Shown here one piece after another: positions 23,967 to 35,951 of a stretch of 64,000 nucleotides of DNA; position 1 is the first letter of the stretch; the number at the start of each line of letters is the position of its first letter. Source of the DNA: Tremella fuciformis. Its lineage: Eukaryota; Basidiomycota; Tremellomycetes; Tremellales; Tremellaceae. Location of the stretch: positions 3,968,001-4,032,000 of the forward strand of contig CP136490.1 in the NCBI GenBank assembly GCA_032768795.1. The letters are read 5' to 3'. Position numbers and translations under genes: made by a program. Under the pieces are notes generated by a model. It had not been told where the DNA came from, made no database searches, and was given only the letters and a program-made list of their open reading frames with translations.

Positions 23967-26900
23967 TCATAGATCATCATCGTCCACGGCGATGGCATCT
24001 GGATTGACAACGCCGCTGTCTGCACCACCCTCCGCCTCGTCGATTCCATTGGCATTCTGCTTGTGCAGCGTTGAGGCCACGAACGCAGGGGCACCCTTAG
24101 CTCTTGACGGGGCCGCCGTCTCCATCTCCCGTTCCATCGCTGCCATAGGATCCGCAGCGTCCTTAGCAGCCGCTCTGGCCGCATCTGTAGGCTTTTCTGT
24201 GCCCTTTTGAGCCGCAGCGGCCTGTGCTGCGATGAACGAATTTTCAGTGTTGAAGGATGCTTGGACAGCACGTTTGATGCGGAGCATCTCGCGGAAAGTA
24301 TCTTCCGAGCCGGTATCGACTGCTCGTGAGCGTGGTGGTGCATGGGACAGGTCAGACAAGCAGAATATGACTTACTCTCGAAGGAATTCCACTCTTGCCA
24401 GAACTCGGGTTCGATGCGGGGATCGCAAAATTGGCTGGCGTGGGCGTAGATAGCCCTCGCCCGGTCGATCTCTCCAAGCTTGCGCTCCATCCTTGCAAAC
24501 CGCCGACACATTTCAGCGGCACCTTTGTCCGGAAGAACCTCGAGGGCTCGCTCGTAGATTGGGCGAGTAGCGGGTAGACCGAAGTTCGCTGTGGCCTTCG
24601 CGATGTAGATGGTGAACATTTCGAATTTATCGCTGTCTTGCACCATAGATGCGGCGCGGTCGTATATGCCCATAGCACGCTTGGCGAGGCCATGCTCCTC
24701 CTCCAACTTGGCGTACATGAGGAACAACGGCTTGCAGAACTTTGCTGGGCAGCTCTCAAGAGCCTGTTCAAAGAGATCTCGAGCCCGCTCCAGTTTCTTG
24801 CCGCCATAGCGTTTGATGAACTTGGAAAGATAGATGTTCCAGATCTCGAAAGCAACCGGGAAATGGAACAGCTCGATGCCCCGCTCATATACCTATTTGT
24901 CAGTTCCCGATCGTATAAATTCCTGCCTGACGCACTTTGAAGCTCTCCTCAAAATACTTGTTCTCCTCAAGGAATGACGCGTAATTGACGATGACCTGGG
25001 CATTTGCAATCTTGAGCTCCATGATTTTGTCGTATACAGCCTTGGTGGATTCAACACTGCCGATGCTCTCCTCAAGATCGCTGTAGAAGCTCCACAGCTT
25101 GAGGCTCTTGAACAGTCTCGCTTGAGGGGGAAGCGAATCGTTGTAGAAGTCGACTTTGGTATTTCTCGGTATTGTCGTCGCACGTTGCATGATCCGAACT
25201 GCCTCATCATAATTCTCGTTCCTCAATTCCATCTCGGCCCACTCGCACCAGACTTCGGCAAGTTCGTCCACGTTCTTGAAAGCCACCTTCGTCCCCTTTT
25301 CAAAGATTTTCCGCGCTTCCTCCAAGGACGGCTCGTTCCGTGGTTCGCCGGTCTCGGAATCTTTGAAGCCTCCTTCTTCGTAGAATTTGGCAAAGTTGAC
25401 GTATAGCGGATATAATGGGCCAGTCGCTTTTCGAGGGTTGATGATATCGAGAGCCTTGAGATACGTTTCGACCACTTTCTCGTCGTCATCTCCATAGAGC
25501 GCAACGCGCTTCTCCCATTCGACAACCTCGTTCGGATTCCGCCGCAGCAAGACCTCGTTGACCAGGAACGGCCGTCGGTCCATCAAACCTTCGAATGCCT
25601 TCATCCTCTCATCCAAATCCTTCTCGGTATCCTCGACGTCGAAATCCTCGTCCTCCAGGTTCTCCTCATCGGCAAGGGCGTCCATGAGAGTCGAGATCAT
25701 GGTCTCGGAGAATTCGGCATACGCATCGAAGATCTGGGTGAAGTCACGTATTGTGACCACAACTGCTAGGCCTCGTTCGAAAGTCGCTGTCGCTCGCTCA
25801 AACTCGCCTCGCTTGATCCAGTACGTGGCTAGCCCAGTCCATAGACGTCCAGCCTGATCCTTGTAGACCTGCAGTCCATCCCTCTCGACAACACCTTCCA
25901 CGTCCAGCAAACGTGGATTGGTAGGGTCGGTGTCCTCATCCTCAACTACCGTATCATCCGCCTGCTCTTTCCCTGCCGCCTTCTGGACACTTGGTGGCTT
26001 GATGACCTGACCCAGCTGATCAGCCATTGGTACAGGTGGACCTGCTATTCGCATTAATCGTCCGTTTAGGCTGGCAGCTTCGGATTTTGAGCTGGATGAA
26101 GGCTCTGCCTGAGCTTCATCGGTCGGCCCCTCTGTGTCCGCTTCCTCCGGGTTTTGGGTCGCTTTCAGAGCCAAAGTCTCTTCTTCAGACATTCCGACAT
26201 CCTCGGCATACTTTTCGACCAGTTCCAAGAAGTCGACGAATAGCTGGTAGGGAGACTTGCCCTCGGTGGAGGCGAAGACGTTTTTGGCCGCTCTTCGCGC
26301 GAGGGATAGCAAGTATTTCGCCGCTACAAGCGGTTGAGGTGGATTGGCTTCGAGCAGATAGTTGATATGCCGTTCAGTCAGGGACGAGTCGACCTAGCCG
26401 TCAGTCTACACATCGCGGCTGATGAGTCGCGGGGCTCACCTTCAAGAATCGCCGCCAGACCCTCTCTCCAGCTTCGCCACCAGTTATCTCGGCCCAGCGC
26501 AAGTACAAAGCCCAGATACGACCATGCAGACTCGGTGGCAGGGTCCGGAGAGCCCTGTCAAATGTTCTCCGCGCGTAGGTCCGCTTGAACACTGACGGGC
26601 AATTGGGATGAAGCACAGTCGACAGATGCAACAGCCAGGGAACTGGCAAGTGCGACATCCACGCCAGCATCCTCTCCCCAGTAGCGAAGAGACTTCTCCA
26701 TTCCTCATAACCAACTACCCCATCCAGCGGCTTCTGCCATCGATATGCTTCCTCGGCGCCATCCAGCATCTCCTTGACATTGGTCTTGTACTGCGCACCG
26801 CGCTTCGCCTGGTGCTGCCGGGCCGCTCTCGCTTCGGCTGTGGGCTCCCCTAGGACATACGATTGCCGAGTAAGTATGTACGACTTCCAAAGCTTGTACG

Positions 26901-27225
26901 AGGTGGGGAAGACGGCCAGGGCGCGTTCGTAGATACACACGAGCTGCTGCAGGCCATCGCGAGCGACGGAAGAGGCGAGAGGTCCGAGCAGTCGTTCTTC
27001 TGGTGAAGGGGGCGAGGATGGTTCCGGGAGGTTCTTGGCTATTCTGTCCTTGACCTGGCCGATATAAGATAGCCAAGACCGCAGGTTCTCGGGATTGTGG
27101 ATGAGATCTTCCTCAGTGGTGAGGTCCTGTGAGGAGATGAGATGTGGATGGGTGAGGGGTGTTGGGATCGGGTACGTGATGGGAAAGCGGGAGGAGAGGT
27201 CGGTCAGGACGGAGGACGAGGCCAT
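23967..27225 (-). CDS. SYF1: Pre-mRNA splicing factor SYF1 (XAB2 type)
   Basis: HAT/TPR-repeat scaffold of the NineTeen complex in the activated spliceosome. Start placed at 27225 (MASSSVLTDLSSRFPITYPI), because upstream in-frame residues look non-coding. It continues TTEEDLIHNPENLRSWLSYI, then YERALAVFPTSYKLWKSYIL, typical HAT repeats. The long exon 26312-24900 carries many more (YWIKRGEFERATATFERGLA; FYEEGGFKDSETGEPRNEPS; ARKIFEKGTKVAFKNVDELA; FYSDLEESIGSVESTKAVYD). The C-terminal exons give MFLMYAKLEEEHGLAKRAMG and YERALEVLPDKGAAEMCRRF, then REMLRIKRAVQASFNTENSF, a signature of the Syf1 C-terminus. Acidic end VDDDDL, stop at 23967. About 900-1,000 residues with a large acidic insert (EDEDFDVEDTEKDLDERMKA). 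Divergent from the TatD gene. Confidence 0.93.
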
Positions 27226-27428
27226 GTTGCGGGTCGAGCGAGGTGACGACGCCCCTGCTTGCCGTTCTCTGTTAATGGTCAAGAAGCGTCGATATCTCTG
27301 CCTGGTGAGCAGAAGGAGAGCAGGAAGCGCCACATGGCCGGCAATAACAAAATCCCGCTTCCTCCAAGGACCTCCACTTTCCATGTCCACCTCTCCCGGC
27401 GCTGCGACAGTTTCGCATCTCTGCCCAT
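27226..27428. promoter_or_regulatory. Shared upstream region of SYF1 and the TatD gene
   Basis: Only 203 bp separate the two divergent start codons, so both promoters must lie here or overlap the coding sequence. No specific element recognised. Confidence 0.5.
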
Positions 27429-28619
27429 ATGCTAGCAACGGCGCTGAGGGCACAGAGATACAGACTGAGCAACGCTTCAGGGATCACCATGCAGTTCGCA
27501 GGTAGGTCTGCCAAATCTATGGAGCAGAGCTTACGGACCAGACATTGCGGTCAATCTGACCGACCCGATGTTTCAGGGGATCTATCATGGCAAGCCGCGA
27601 CACGAAGCAGATGTGGACCGCGTCGTGGCTCGAGCCAGAGAGCGGGGGATCAAGAAGATGCTCTTGACAGGAACATCAATCGCTGAGTCGCGAGAAGCTC
27701 TGGCTATGGCCAAGAAGTACGGTGAGAACCGCAGTCGAACATACTCAGGCCAAGCTAAGCCATAGACCTGCACTGCACGGCCGGCGTGCACCCCACCAGC
27801 ACCTCCGAGATAGATATCCACCCGCAGGGTGCGCAACAATATCTCCAAGAGCTCAAGTCCTTCATCGACGAAGATAGAGGAGAAGGAGGCTCGAGGCGCA
27901 TCATCTCGATAGGCGAAGTAGGATTAGGTATGTTGAGTTCCCGGTTCTTTGGATGCGGCCGAGCTCATTAACAGATTACGACAGGCTGCACCACTCGCCC
28001 CGCGATTCTCAGCTCAGATACCTTCCCGAGCTCCTTCGACTCTCGCAGACCTTCCACTTGCCCCTCTTTCTCCACTCTCGGACGCCGGAGTCCCACACCG
28101 ATCTCGTCAAAACGCTGAAAGAGGTCGGGTGGAGTCCCGATTGGTATGGCGGCGTAGTGCATTCTTTCACGGGCACGAGAGAGGAGGCGAAGGAGCTAGT
28201 TGATATGGGCTTGTACATCGGAATCAACGGATGTTCGCTCAAGCTGCCCGACAACCTCGAGGTAGTCAAGAGCATCCCGGCAAATCGTCTTCTACTAGAG
28301 ACTGGTCAGTCAGAGAACTGAGCCACAAGTATGAACTGAACGAACAGACTCGCCTTGGTGCTCCATCACCTCGACCCATGCCTCCCAGTCCTATCTACCC
28401 GAGGCGAGCTCTCCCCTACACCTCGAACGCGTGAAACCACAATCATGGACGTCTGAGACAGGTGTGAAGGGACGCCAGGAGCCGGCCGACGTTTTGCTCG
28501 TAGCGCATGTGGTCGCGGGCCTGCGTGGGGTGAACATGGAGGAATTAGCGCGGCAGTGCTGGGAGAACAGCCTGAGATTGTTCTGGCCAGGCGAGGTTGA
28601 TGGAGGCACGACATCTTGA
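27429..28619 (+). CDS. TATDN1: TatD-family metal-dependent DNase (TATDN1 type)
   Basis: TIM-barrel metallo-hydrolase with 3'-5' exonuclease/endonuclease activity in the family, linked to DNA repair and apoptotic DNA fragmentation. Start at 27429 (MLATALRAQRYRLSNASGIT). Intron 1 (GTAGGT...ACCAG) joins MQFA to DIAVNLTDPMFQGIYHGKPR. Intron 2 links MAKKY to DLHCTAGVHPTSTSEID. Metal-site motifs follow in order: CTAGVHPT, IISIGEVGLDYDRL (across an intron), LPLFLHSRTPESH, GGVVHSFTGTREEAKELVDM, and LLLETDSPWCSITSTHASQS across the last intron. The C-terminus has the RQEPADVLLVAHVVAGLRGV helix and ends at 28619. About 340 residues, normal for eukaryotic TATDN1. All metal ligands seen. Convergent with the next gene. 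Confidence 0.93.
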
Positions 28620-28700
28620 CATGCATGGCTACAACGTCTGCTCAACACCCTTCGATGCAGGAGCGACCAAAAGCAAAGTGTGACAACAAATTATGATAGC

Positions 28701-31700
28701 CTACATGGCCATGCCCATCTCTGCTGGGCTTTCGCCCGACCTATTATTCTTCTGCGACCCCTTCCGTCTCGGCGGGTCTTCCAGGACGAAACTCGCCATG
28801 CTGACCATACTCTTGCTCTCGTACATTGCGATCCCAGAATGCTCCCCAGATCCAGTCGACCTCTGAGGAGCAGGGACGGGCTTACGCCTGACGCTGTGGG
28901 GCGAGGCGGGAGACTGTAAGCCCGGCAAGCCGTTCTGGCGTACTTTTGGTGACAGCTCGGACCCCGACGGGATTTGCGGCGAAGACATTGATGGCGATTT
29001 CGCGCCAAACTCTGCCAGGGCCTGATCAGAGTCGGAGTTCGGGAGACGCTGGAAAGACGCGACTAGCGGAGACGAGATGTTCAGATCGTGATTGCCCCCG
29101 GCACTGGTCTTGCGAGACGATCGCTTCTCCTTTTCTACCTTCTCGGACCTTTCATGCTTATCAGATTTCTCATGCCGCTCAGAGGTGGATCGGCTACGGC
29201 CAAAAGAGAACGAGCCGCCAAACATGCGACTGGCGAATCCTTGGCTCTTTGCCGGATGCTGGGCCGTCGCGGGAGAAGAAGGCGACGCGGGGCTAGGGAG
29301 GGCTGCATCGATGGATGCCGAACCCCTCGCACTCGAGCTGACTGTAGCTGAGGGCGATCTCGGAGCGGAAGTCAAGCTCGCGAAAGACGAATTCGCGTCC
29401 GACTGTACGCCGCCCTTGAAGAGGCCAACCGTGTCGGACACGCTTCGCTGAGGGAGAGCATGGGCGGCCTGCTCGTCCTTCTTCCAGACGATGTTGAGAT
29501 TCTTTGCAGACATCTGCTGCCTGAGTCCTCGAATTCCGCTCCCTTTCCTTCCAAGGCTCCTCCTTTGCTTATCCTTCTCATCAGGCGATCCGAATGCTGG
29601 CGACTGGGAACTCTCCGGTGTCGGCGCAGTGGCGGTGACGTGGGTCGGTGGCGACTTGGCAAGTTGACTCGTATGTTCTGGCGACAGAGAATGACTGAGC
29701 GTCCTCTGGTGACCGAGATTGGGCGATGGCGGCCGCTGTGGTCTTCGCGGACGCCACTCAGGAGTCCGGGCTGGTCGAGCAGGCAAGTCGTCCTGCATCC
29801 GCTTGAGTGTCTCGGCACTTATAGGAGAAGAACCTGGCTTTGAAGATGCTGCCTTGCCAGGTAGACCGCCTGTTGGCGAGGGATATTCGGGATTTCGCGC
29901 AAACGGTACAGACGGCCAGGAAGGACGTGGTGAATCAGACAAATCGACCGTCTTGGGCATGGAGGGCTCTTCCAGATCGTCTTGGAAGTCCTTCTGAGGC
30001 AAGCGCGGCTCGGTCGATGGTTCAAGGGCAGGTGCAAGCGATGCCTGTACTGATGGGGGACGAGAAGGATCCGTGAAGCCGTTGATTAATGGAGACGACG
30101 CGGGTTTAGACAGTCTCTGCCGCGAATTTGGCACTGAGGGGAATTGGAGATGAGCGACTTTTGCGGCCATCCGCGGTGTCAACTCTTTCGGAGAAGTCAG
30201 TCTGATCTCTCTGGGGGACAGCTGGCGCATGACTGTCTGTTAGCTAGTCACTTAAAGTTGAAATCCGTCGACTGACTTTTCTCGAGCGTGTCCAGCTGCT
30301 CGGACATGACGAGTCCACTGCCTCGTTTGTCCCCGTCCATTAAAGCACGACGGTGGATCTCGGCCAATTCTGCATCACCAGGCATTGCGCTGGAAAGCAG
30401 ATCTTCTGGTGCCGCCAACATCTCCATTCCCTCGTCAACTGGCTTCTCCTCGTCCACGGATCCGGAAGAATCGGGGTCGGGGAAATAATTCACGCTGGCT
30501 GAAGCCGATATGATATGGTGGTTTCCCGAATCATGTATCGATAGACGTCTACTCTCGTGTGAAGGTTGTGAATGTCGAAGGATGGCAAACTCGGTCGCTC
30601 CAGAGGGGAAAATCTCCGCCAGAGAGTCGGACGGATCTGCCAGGCTCTGGGATTTATGAGAGCCGTCTTGAGAATCATTATCGTCGAGACTCGTAAAGTT
30701 GGAAGAGGTGATCGAGGTATTCGGGTCAACCTCTCGCAAGAATCTTGGCACATCTGACTTGATTGCGGGCCGCAGGCGCAACTCACGCAAGCCGCTGCCC
30801 GTATCCGACAGCGTCGAGGTTTTCCGCCGATGCATTGCTCCGCTCTTATGCCAATCCTCCCACCACGTCGCGATGTCGGGATCGATATCGAATTCAATGC
30901 TGCCTACTACAGGCGAAGAGGTCGGAACGTCTGGCAAGCCACCCGACAACATGGGCAAACTGGCGGATGCCGGTGTCGGTGGCAGCTCTGCTGATAAGGC
31001 AGTCGACCTTGAGGGATCAGCCGAACGAGACTTGGTCGGAGTGTGCTGCCCGTCTGCATCCAGCCCATGTGCACTATTTGATCTCGGCACCTTCCCAACG
31101 AGCGATAATGGGCTGGCGGGGAAGGGCATATCCTTTCCCAAAGACCCGGGTCCTTTGACCGGTGTGGTGGATGGAGTCGATGAGCGAGAGGCGGGCGCAG
31201 AGCGAATGTAATGCCCGAAGAGCGTGGACCAGGTATGCGACGAGATAAGCGGTCCGAGGTCGTCCCCATGAAAGCTGATCGAAGAAGAAGAAGAGGCACT
31301 ATCCCTTTCTTTGCCCTTGCGGGAGGCTTCCTTAGTCACCAGGTAGACGCCTACACCGACTGTGGAGGGCAGACCATATTCCCTTGCAATGGCCTGAATC
31401 ATTGCGCCTAAAGTCGGCTGCAGGGGCAACAATCTGCCCCTTCTCCATCGCTTGGCTCGCTCCGCAGCATCGGTAGAAGAACTGAGCTTGTTTGGAAGAA
31501 TTGAGATGGGCGGGACGACAGTCAATAGGTGCTGTGAAGCCCGAGCAGGAGCCGGAAGGAACTTTGACGGTCGAGATGAGGAGGTAGCCGAAATGGTGGA
31601 CAGAGTGGGTGATGCGAGTGTTGGTGAAATGAGCGTGGGCGAATGAGGGACACTTGGGACGACTATGCCAAACGACTGGGCTATCCTTCCCAGCTGTCTT

Positions 31701-32014
31701 GGCGACAAAGGCTTGGTCGGTGGAGCATACCGTCTCGACTCGCTGCCAGCTTCGGACGGGTCAGACTGGATGTTGACCGTCGGGGTGTTGTGCTTCGGCG
31801 AGTAGCCAGCAGTCTCGTCTGCTATGGACGCAGACGCGACTCCGAAGGTCGACAAGCTGACATTGCTCCCAGATGCACCTCGACTGGTGGCAAAGTCATC
31901 GAACGTGGTGCTTGAAGGAGTGGAGATTGGCGATGATCGGGCAGACGGTCTGGCAGGCCAAGCCAACAGAGGCGAGGTGATTGTCGGGGCGGTCGAGCCA
32001 GAGGCCACGGCCAT
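28701..32014 (-). CDS. Large Ser/Pro-rich fungal protein, function unknown
   Basis: Two exons joined by a short intron (about 30285-30235; GTCAGT...ACAG), giving about 1,090 residues from MAVASGSTAPTITSPLLAWP at 32014 to SPAEMGMAM at 28701. Mostly disordered and rich in Ser, Pro and Thr, with many SP/TP sites. Ordered islands: ESRRYAPPTKPLSPRQLGRI near residue 95; RWRRGRLLPLQPTLGAMIQA and IAREYGLPSTVGVGVYLV near residues 190-230; ISSHTWSTLFGHYIRSAP near 265; IEFDIDPDIATWWEDWHKSG near 370, which looks like a small conserved fold; and IRGLRQQMSAKNLNIVWKKD in exon 2. The LQPTLG.MI.AIAREYGLPS...YLV block recurs in basidiomycete proteins of unknown role that I can recall only vaguely. Possibly a signalling scaffold. 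No enzyme motif seen. Confidence 0.72.
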
Positions 32015-32802
32015 CCTGGAAGATTAAGAGGGGGAGACAAGATGAGATTATACAGTTGCGTCGGTCATGTGGGGATGAGTGACGAGGTCGATGGGGTGCA
32101 AAGGACGCGTCGATGAGTTTGACACCGGCGGCCAGCGGACGGATGTGCGTAGTTGTGTGTGCGATGAAGGCCTATTGTTGGTGGAACCCGGATGAAACGC
32201 GTGTGGAGGGTTGATCAATGCCGCAGCCTGGTGCTATGGAGTGAGTGAAATTATAAAGAGCCCAGCTAGAGTAAGAATGGATGATTGCTGTCGAGGTCGA
32301 CTTGTTGAGATGCAGGAGGGTCACTCTGTAGATGTCTGATGTCTCGCACCATCTGACTATGCTCATGGGACTTGCCAGGGGCAAGGGGAAAGAGATCAGG
32401 GACCCGTGTTTTGACGCGTCGGATGGTCAACGTGGCGCAAGACTTCCCGCTCGGACCCGATTGGACCCGGAACCCACGACTGCCCTTGGCACGGACTCGG
32501 ACTCACGGACGACGTAAGCAGCTAAGGTGTATGCATGTTATCGTTTGCAAGAGAGAAGTATGGGGACATGCATCACTTGCAGAGACGTCTCTCGGGTGGA
32601 GTCACCGTTGAGGGGCCTGAAGGACCGGGTGAGCCGGGAGGCACCGCTTGGCGTCTCCCAAGCTCGGCGTGTTTCATCCCACGGCATCGAGGCTTCTTTC
32701 TGCATTGTCTCTCCAGATCCTGTCAATCCGCAGGCGGCGCAGCAGAATTGCACCTCGGCGCTATATGGCTCTGTAGAGTCTCTAGAAGGTGCTAAGAGGA
32801 AG
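32015..32802. promoter_or_regulatory. Divergent intergenic region between the Ser/Pro-rich gene and the Erv-type oxidase
   Basis: 788 bp between two divergent starts. Both promoters and 5' UTRs should lie here. A plus-strand open frame (32527-33198) extends into it in frame with the oxidase, but it lacks a plausible N-terminus, so I treat it as leader. Confidence 0.45.
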
Positions 32803-33892
32803 ATGACACCGTGGACGCGCTTCGCCCGTCTATTCTTCGTCTCCTTCCTCGTTCTCGCTGTCCCTACGCTCTACTTCCTCTATCCTGGCTCATCGCACAG
32901 CCCACCGGGCGTTCCAAATACCTACGAAGCGGGCGGAATCGATTCGCCGCATTACCGAACACCAAAGGCGCCCGACATCGAGGAAGAGCATGTGCGGGAT
33001 TGGGAAGATGAGCTGGCCTTTGGTGGCGAGGGCGACGGAACGGGCCGCGTGCCGCTGGGCAAGGTCCTAGATAGCGAGGAGGACTTTGAAGAGGGAAGTT
33101 CGAGCAGTGGGCACTCGGATTGGACGTCGTCGAGTAGCGACGCGTGGATGACTGGCGATGTCATCATGCCCAAGCTGGGGAATGCGACGGCCAAGTGAGC
33201 CGGCAAGATTGAGGCATACAAGGAAAGTGGTCGGCTGACGGGCAGGGCCGAGCTGGGAAGGGCGGCATGGCGCGTACTGCATCTCATGACGTTGCGGTAC
33301 CCGGATGTCAGTCGCTCTAGTGATAAGGACCCGGCAGCTAACTAGCAGGAACCTTCGCCTGAAGACCGCCAGGCGCTCAAAGGGTTCTTCCACCTCTTCT
33401 CACGCCTGTACCCCTGTGGAGAATGCGCCACCGAATTTCAGAAGCTGCTCAAAGAGTACCCGCCTCAGGTACGTCTCTTCGGCATCCCGGTCTCAACCTA
33501 ACGAGCAGACTGGCTCTCGCAAGTCCGCCAGCTTGTGGCTCTGTCATGTGCATAATCAAGTCAACGCCAGGCTGGGCAAACCCGAGTTCGACTGCCTGAC
33601 CCTGGACGCGACATATGACTGTGGCTGCGGCGACGACCCCCTCGGCACCGCCTCAGCATCCGCGGGATCAGCCAGACCCACGGCGTCTCGACCTCACTAT
33701 GAAGCAAGCGGCTATGATGAGGACGACCGGAGAGGCAAGGGCGTGTTTGACGACTGGGCGGAGAGCATGTCAAGTACGCTCAAAGGACATGACGAGGTGG
33801 AGCGGCAGCCTGAGCAGGCCGTGGATCATCAATACGAGGACGACGACGAGGACGGCTCTGACGACATTTGCGGACCCGGCGAGGAATGCTGA
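32803..33892 (+). CDS. ERV2: Erv-type FAD-linked sulfhydryl oxidase (ERV2/ALR family), ER type
   Basis: Start at 32803 (MTPWTRFARLFFVSFLVLAV) provides an N-terminal signal anchor, pointing to the secretory pathway rather than the mitochondrial Erv1. After an acidic linker come three introns: GTGAGC at about 33195, restoring AKAELGRAAWRVLHLMTLRY; GTCAGT, giving PDEPSPEDRQALKGFFHLF; and GTACGT after YPPQ. Active-site CxxC in SRLYPCGECATEF; FAD-contact motifs WRVLH and WLCHVHNQVNARLGKPEFDC are intact; a C-terminal pair lies in YDCGCGDD. The family transfers electrons from thiols to oxygen, forming disulfides. The tail of about 90 residues is acidic and ends GEEC, not an HDEL signal, so retention would rely on the anchor. 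About 310 residues. Confidence 0.9.
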
Positions 33893-34026
33893 GGTCGAGC
33901 AACATCGGACTGTTGTATGCATGTAGTTACAAATCAGGTCGGAGTGTATATACATACATGCGCTTTGAGCGATAAGACGGGTCTCGGGCGAGGAAGGTAG
34001 TCGAGGAAGCGTGCCCTCCATCAAGC

Positions 34027-34534
34027 TCATGCCGAGATGACGGGCACCTCGCCTCCAGCCTCAATCCTCCTCTCGTTGGTCACCTCCTTGCCGGTCTTCT
34101 TGATCTTGGCAGTGATCTCGTCAAAGTCGGGCAAGTTCGGGCCCCAAATAAGGACCTGCTTCGAGGGCAAGGAAACGATGAACTGGTTGGCTGTTGTGGA
34201 AACCATATCGGCGAGGCAAGAGAGGCGGTAGAGAGGTCCACCAGAGCGAAGAGCCGTCACGAGGGAGGAGCGAGGCGAAAGGAGCAGGAAGCGAAGGAAG
34301 AGGAGTCAGCGCGAAGAATCGAGAGAAGCCAGGTCAGCAGAAACTTTGGGTGGCGAGCACGGTCGACTCACGCTCCGCAATGTTCTTCTTGAGCACACGC
34401 TCGATGGCGCCCGAGCACCCTCCGCAGGTCATCTTGACATCGTAGTAATACGCCGGCGCGGTCGGTGCGGTGGTAGGAGACTGGAGTATCAGCGTGGGCC
34501 GTCCTGCGGGCGCGACCAACAAGCAGCTCACCAT
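34027..34534 (-). CDS. ATX1: ATX1-like copper chaperone
   Basis: Small cytosolic copper carrier that hands Cu(I) to the Golgi P-type ATPase Ccc2. Exon 1 appears to be just the ATG at 34532-34534, followed by an intron GTGAGC...CTCCAG. Exon 2 reads SPTTAPTAPAYYYDVKMTCG, then GCSGAIERVLKKNIAE, with the metal site MTCGGC as in yeast Atx1 (MTCSGC). A second intron (donor GTGAGT, about 34372-34196) leads to PNQFIVSLPSKQVLIWGPNL and DFDEITAKIKKTGKEVTNER. The KKTGKEV block is typical of Atx1. About 90 residues with a short C-terminal extension (EAGGEVPVISA), stop at 34027. The one-codon first exon is inferred; the alternative is read-through from the same ATG, giving a longer, atypical leader. Convergent with the oxidase gene. 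Confidence 0.87.
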
Positions 34535-34687
34535 GGTTGGTACTATTGGCTCGAAGTGTGCGACAAGAGTCGAGTCACGCTGATGGAAGGCGTTGTGAGA
34601 GTCTGAGAAAGAGGAAGAGTCAAAGTGACAGCGACGACGTTGCTTAGCAATATATTGTCTTTGGGCTTCGTCGACCGGCCGAACGGA

Positions 34688-35297
34688 ATGGCGACATTGA
34701 CGAGCCTGACTTCTTTTGCCTCGGCGACTTCCGCTTTGGGCAATTTTGGCATTCGCCGCCCAACCTCGACGATGAGCGCTTTTCGCGGTGCATCTCCTCC
34801 TCTCACAGTCGGACAACCCAGGCAAGCAGCAGACTTCTCGCAGACAAGACGATCCCGGAATCATGATGCGTCACGAGCTGACTCATCTCGTACGCCTCAC
34901 ACGACCGCCTCTGCTTTACGATAAGCGCCCAGCTCTTCCCTGACGATGTAAGCTATCTCGCCGTTGTTTCTGATACCATAGCCTTGCAAAGGAGATCAGT
35001 GAAGAGGAGATCAATCACTCTCCCGACAGGAGTTTCACTTCTCCGACGAGACAAGCTTCGCTGGCTGGGTCCAGGCCTTTCGCACTTTTGTTCTGCCACC
35101 TCGAAGGCCGTGGTATCTTCTCAGTTCGTCCACTTTACGCCCTCTCGCTTCGTCTTGCATTCCAACACCCGGCTCACCCACTTCAGGTGCTATCATTCCG
35201 GCCCATTCCCCCCTCCCCGAGTCCAGCCGAGTCACTATCACCGCAAATCGGTAATCCGATTTCATTCAATCGCACCTGAGTTGCTATCAGCCACGCA
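34688..35297 (+). other. Unresolved interval, possible first exon of an unknown gene
   Basis: A plus-strand frame from 34688 (MATLTSLTSFASATSALGNF, Ser/Arg-rich, mitochondrial-presequence-like) is open to 34924. A plausible intron (GTAAGC...CCATAG, about 34948-34981) follows, then LAKEISEEEINHSP in one frame. I could not build a convincing protein beyond this. It may be noncoding. Confidence 0.22.
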
Positions 35298-35951
35298 ATG
35301 GGCAAGTCTGAGGAGAGTGATTGCTGTCCCGAGCTGGTATACCGCCTTGGGATGTTTCAGGTCCATGCACGACGCACGCATGAGTTGGTATTTCAGGTGG
35401 AGGAACGCCAAGAAAGTGATGTGAAGGAAGAAGTCGTTGGAAGAGGGAGCACAAACCCTCTAAATGAGGCTTCCTGCAAGATAACCTGCCAGACTGATAC
35501 GAGCATTATCTTGTCTGACGCTGATAGCGTCGTGCGTGTGTCCGAATACGAAATATCTCATGCTTACACTCCATCTGATTACGCATACAGCTTTATGTCC
35601 ATCGGTGATACACTCAAGACCATACTATCGACTAAGGACGAGTTCAGCCTCCGCGGCGACGCAGGCGAGCAGGATGCTTGCCCTATCATGGTGGAGTGCC
35701 CCGATGATACAGTGAGAGCAATCCTCGCCACTCGCAAGGTTCTCGGGCTCTCTTGCGAAGATGCCCAGGGGCAAAGTTTCACGCTCGAAGCCTCTGAAAG
35801 TGATCTCGTTAGGTCCCATAGTGGGGAAGACCGTCCCGGGGCGACAGAGTCGAATGATGGGCAGTCTCTGCCTGGCCTGGGACATGTGCACTCGACATAT
35901 GTTCTCCGAGAAGATGAGCGCCCCGAATACACTGCCCTCAAGGCCACCTGA
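35298..35951 (+). CDS. Orphan ORF, hypothetical protein
   Basis: Uninterrupted 217-codon frame starting MGKSEESDCCPELVYRLGMF. Acidic and Ser/Thr-rich overall, with no signal peptide, membrane helix or motif I recognise; repeated short Ser-Asp segments such as TSIILSDADSVVRVSEYEIS and FTLEASESDLVRSHSG. The lack of introns and unusual composition set it apart from the spliced housekeeping genes. Antisense frames of up to 161 codons overlap it, so coding status is not certain. Confidence 0.4.
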   Translation: MGKSEESDCCPELVYRLGMFQVHARRTHELVFQVEERQESDVKEEVVGRGSTNPLNEASCKITCQTDTSIILSDADSVVRVSEYEISHAYTPSDYAYSFMSIGDTLKTILSTKDEFSLRGDAGEQDACPIMVECPDDTVRAILATRKVLGLSCEDAQGQSFTLEASESDLVRSHSGEDRPGATESNDGQSLPGLGHVHSTYVLREDERPEYTALKAT

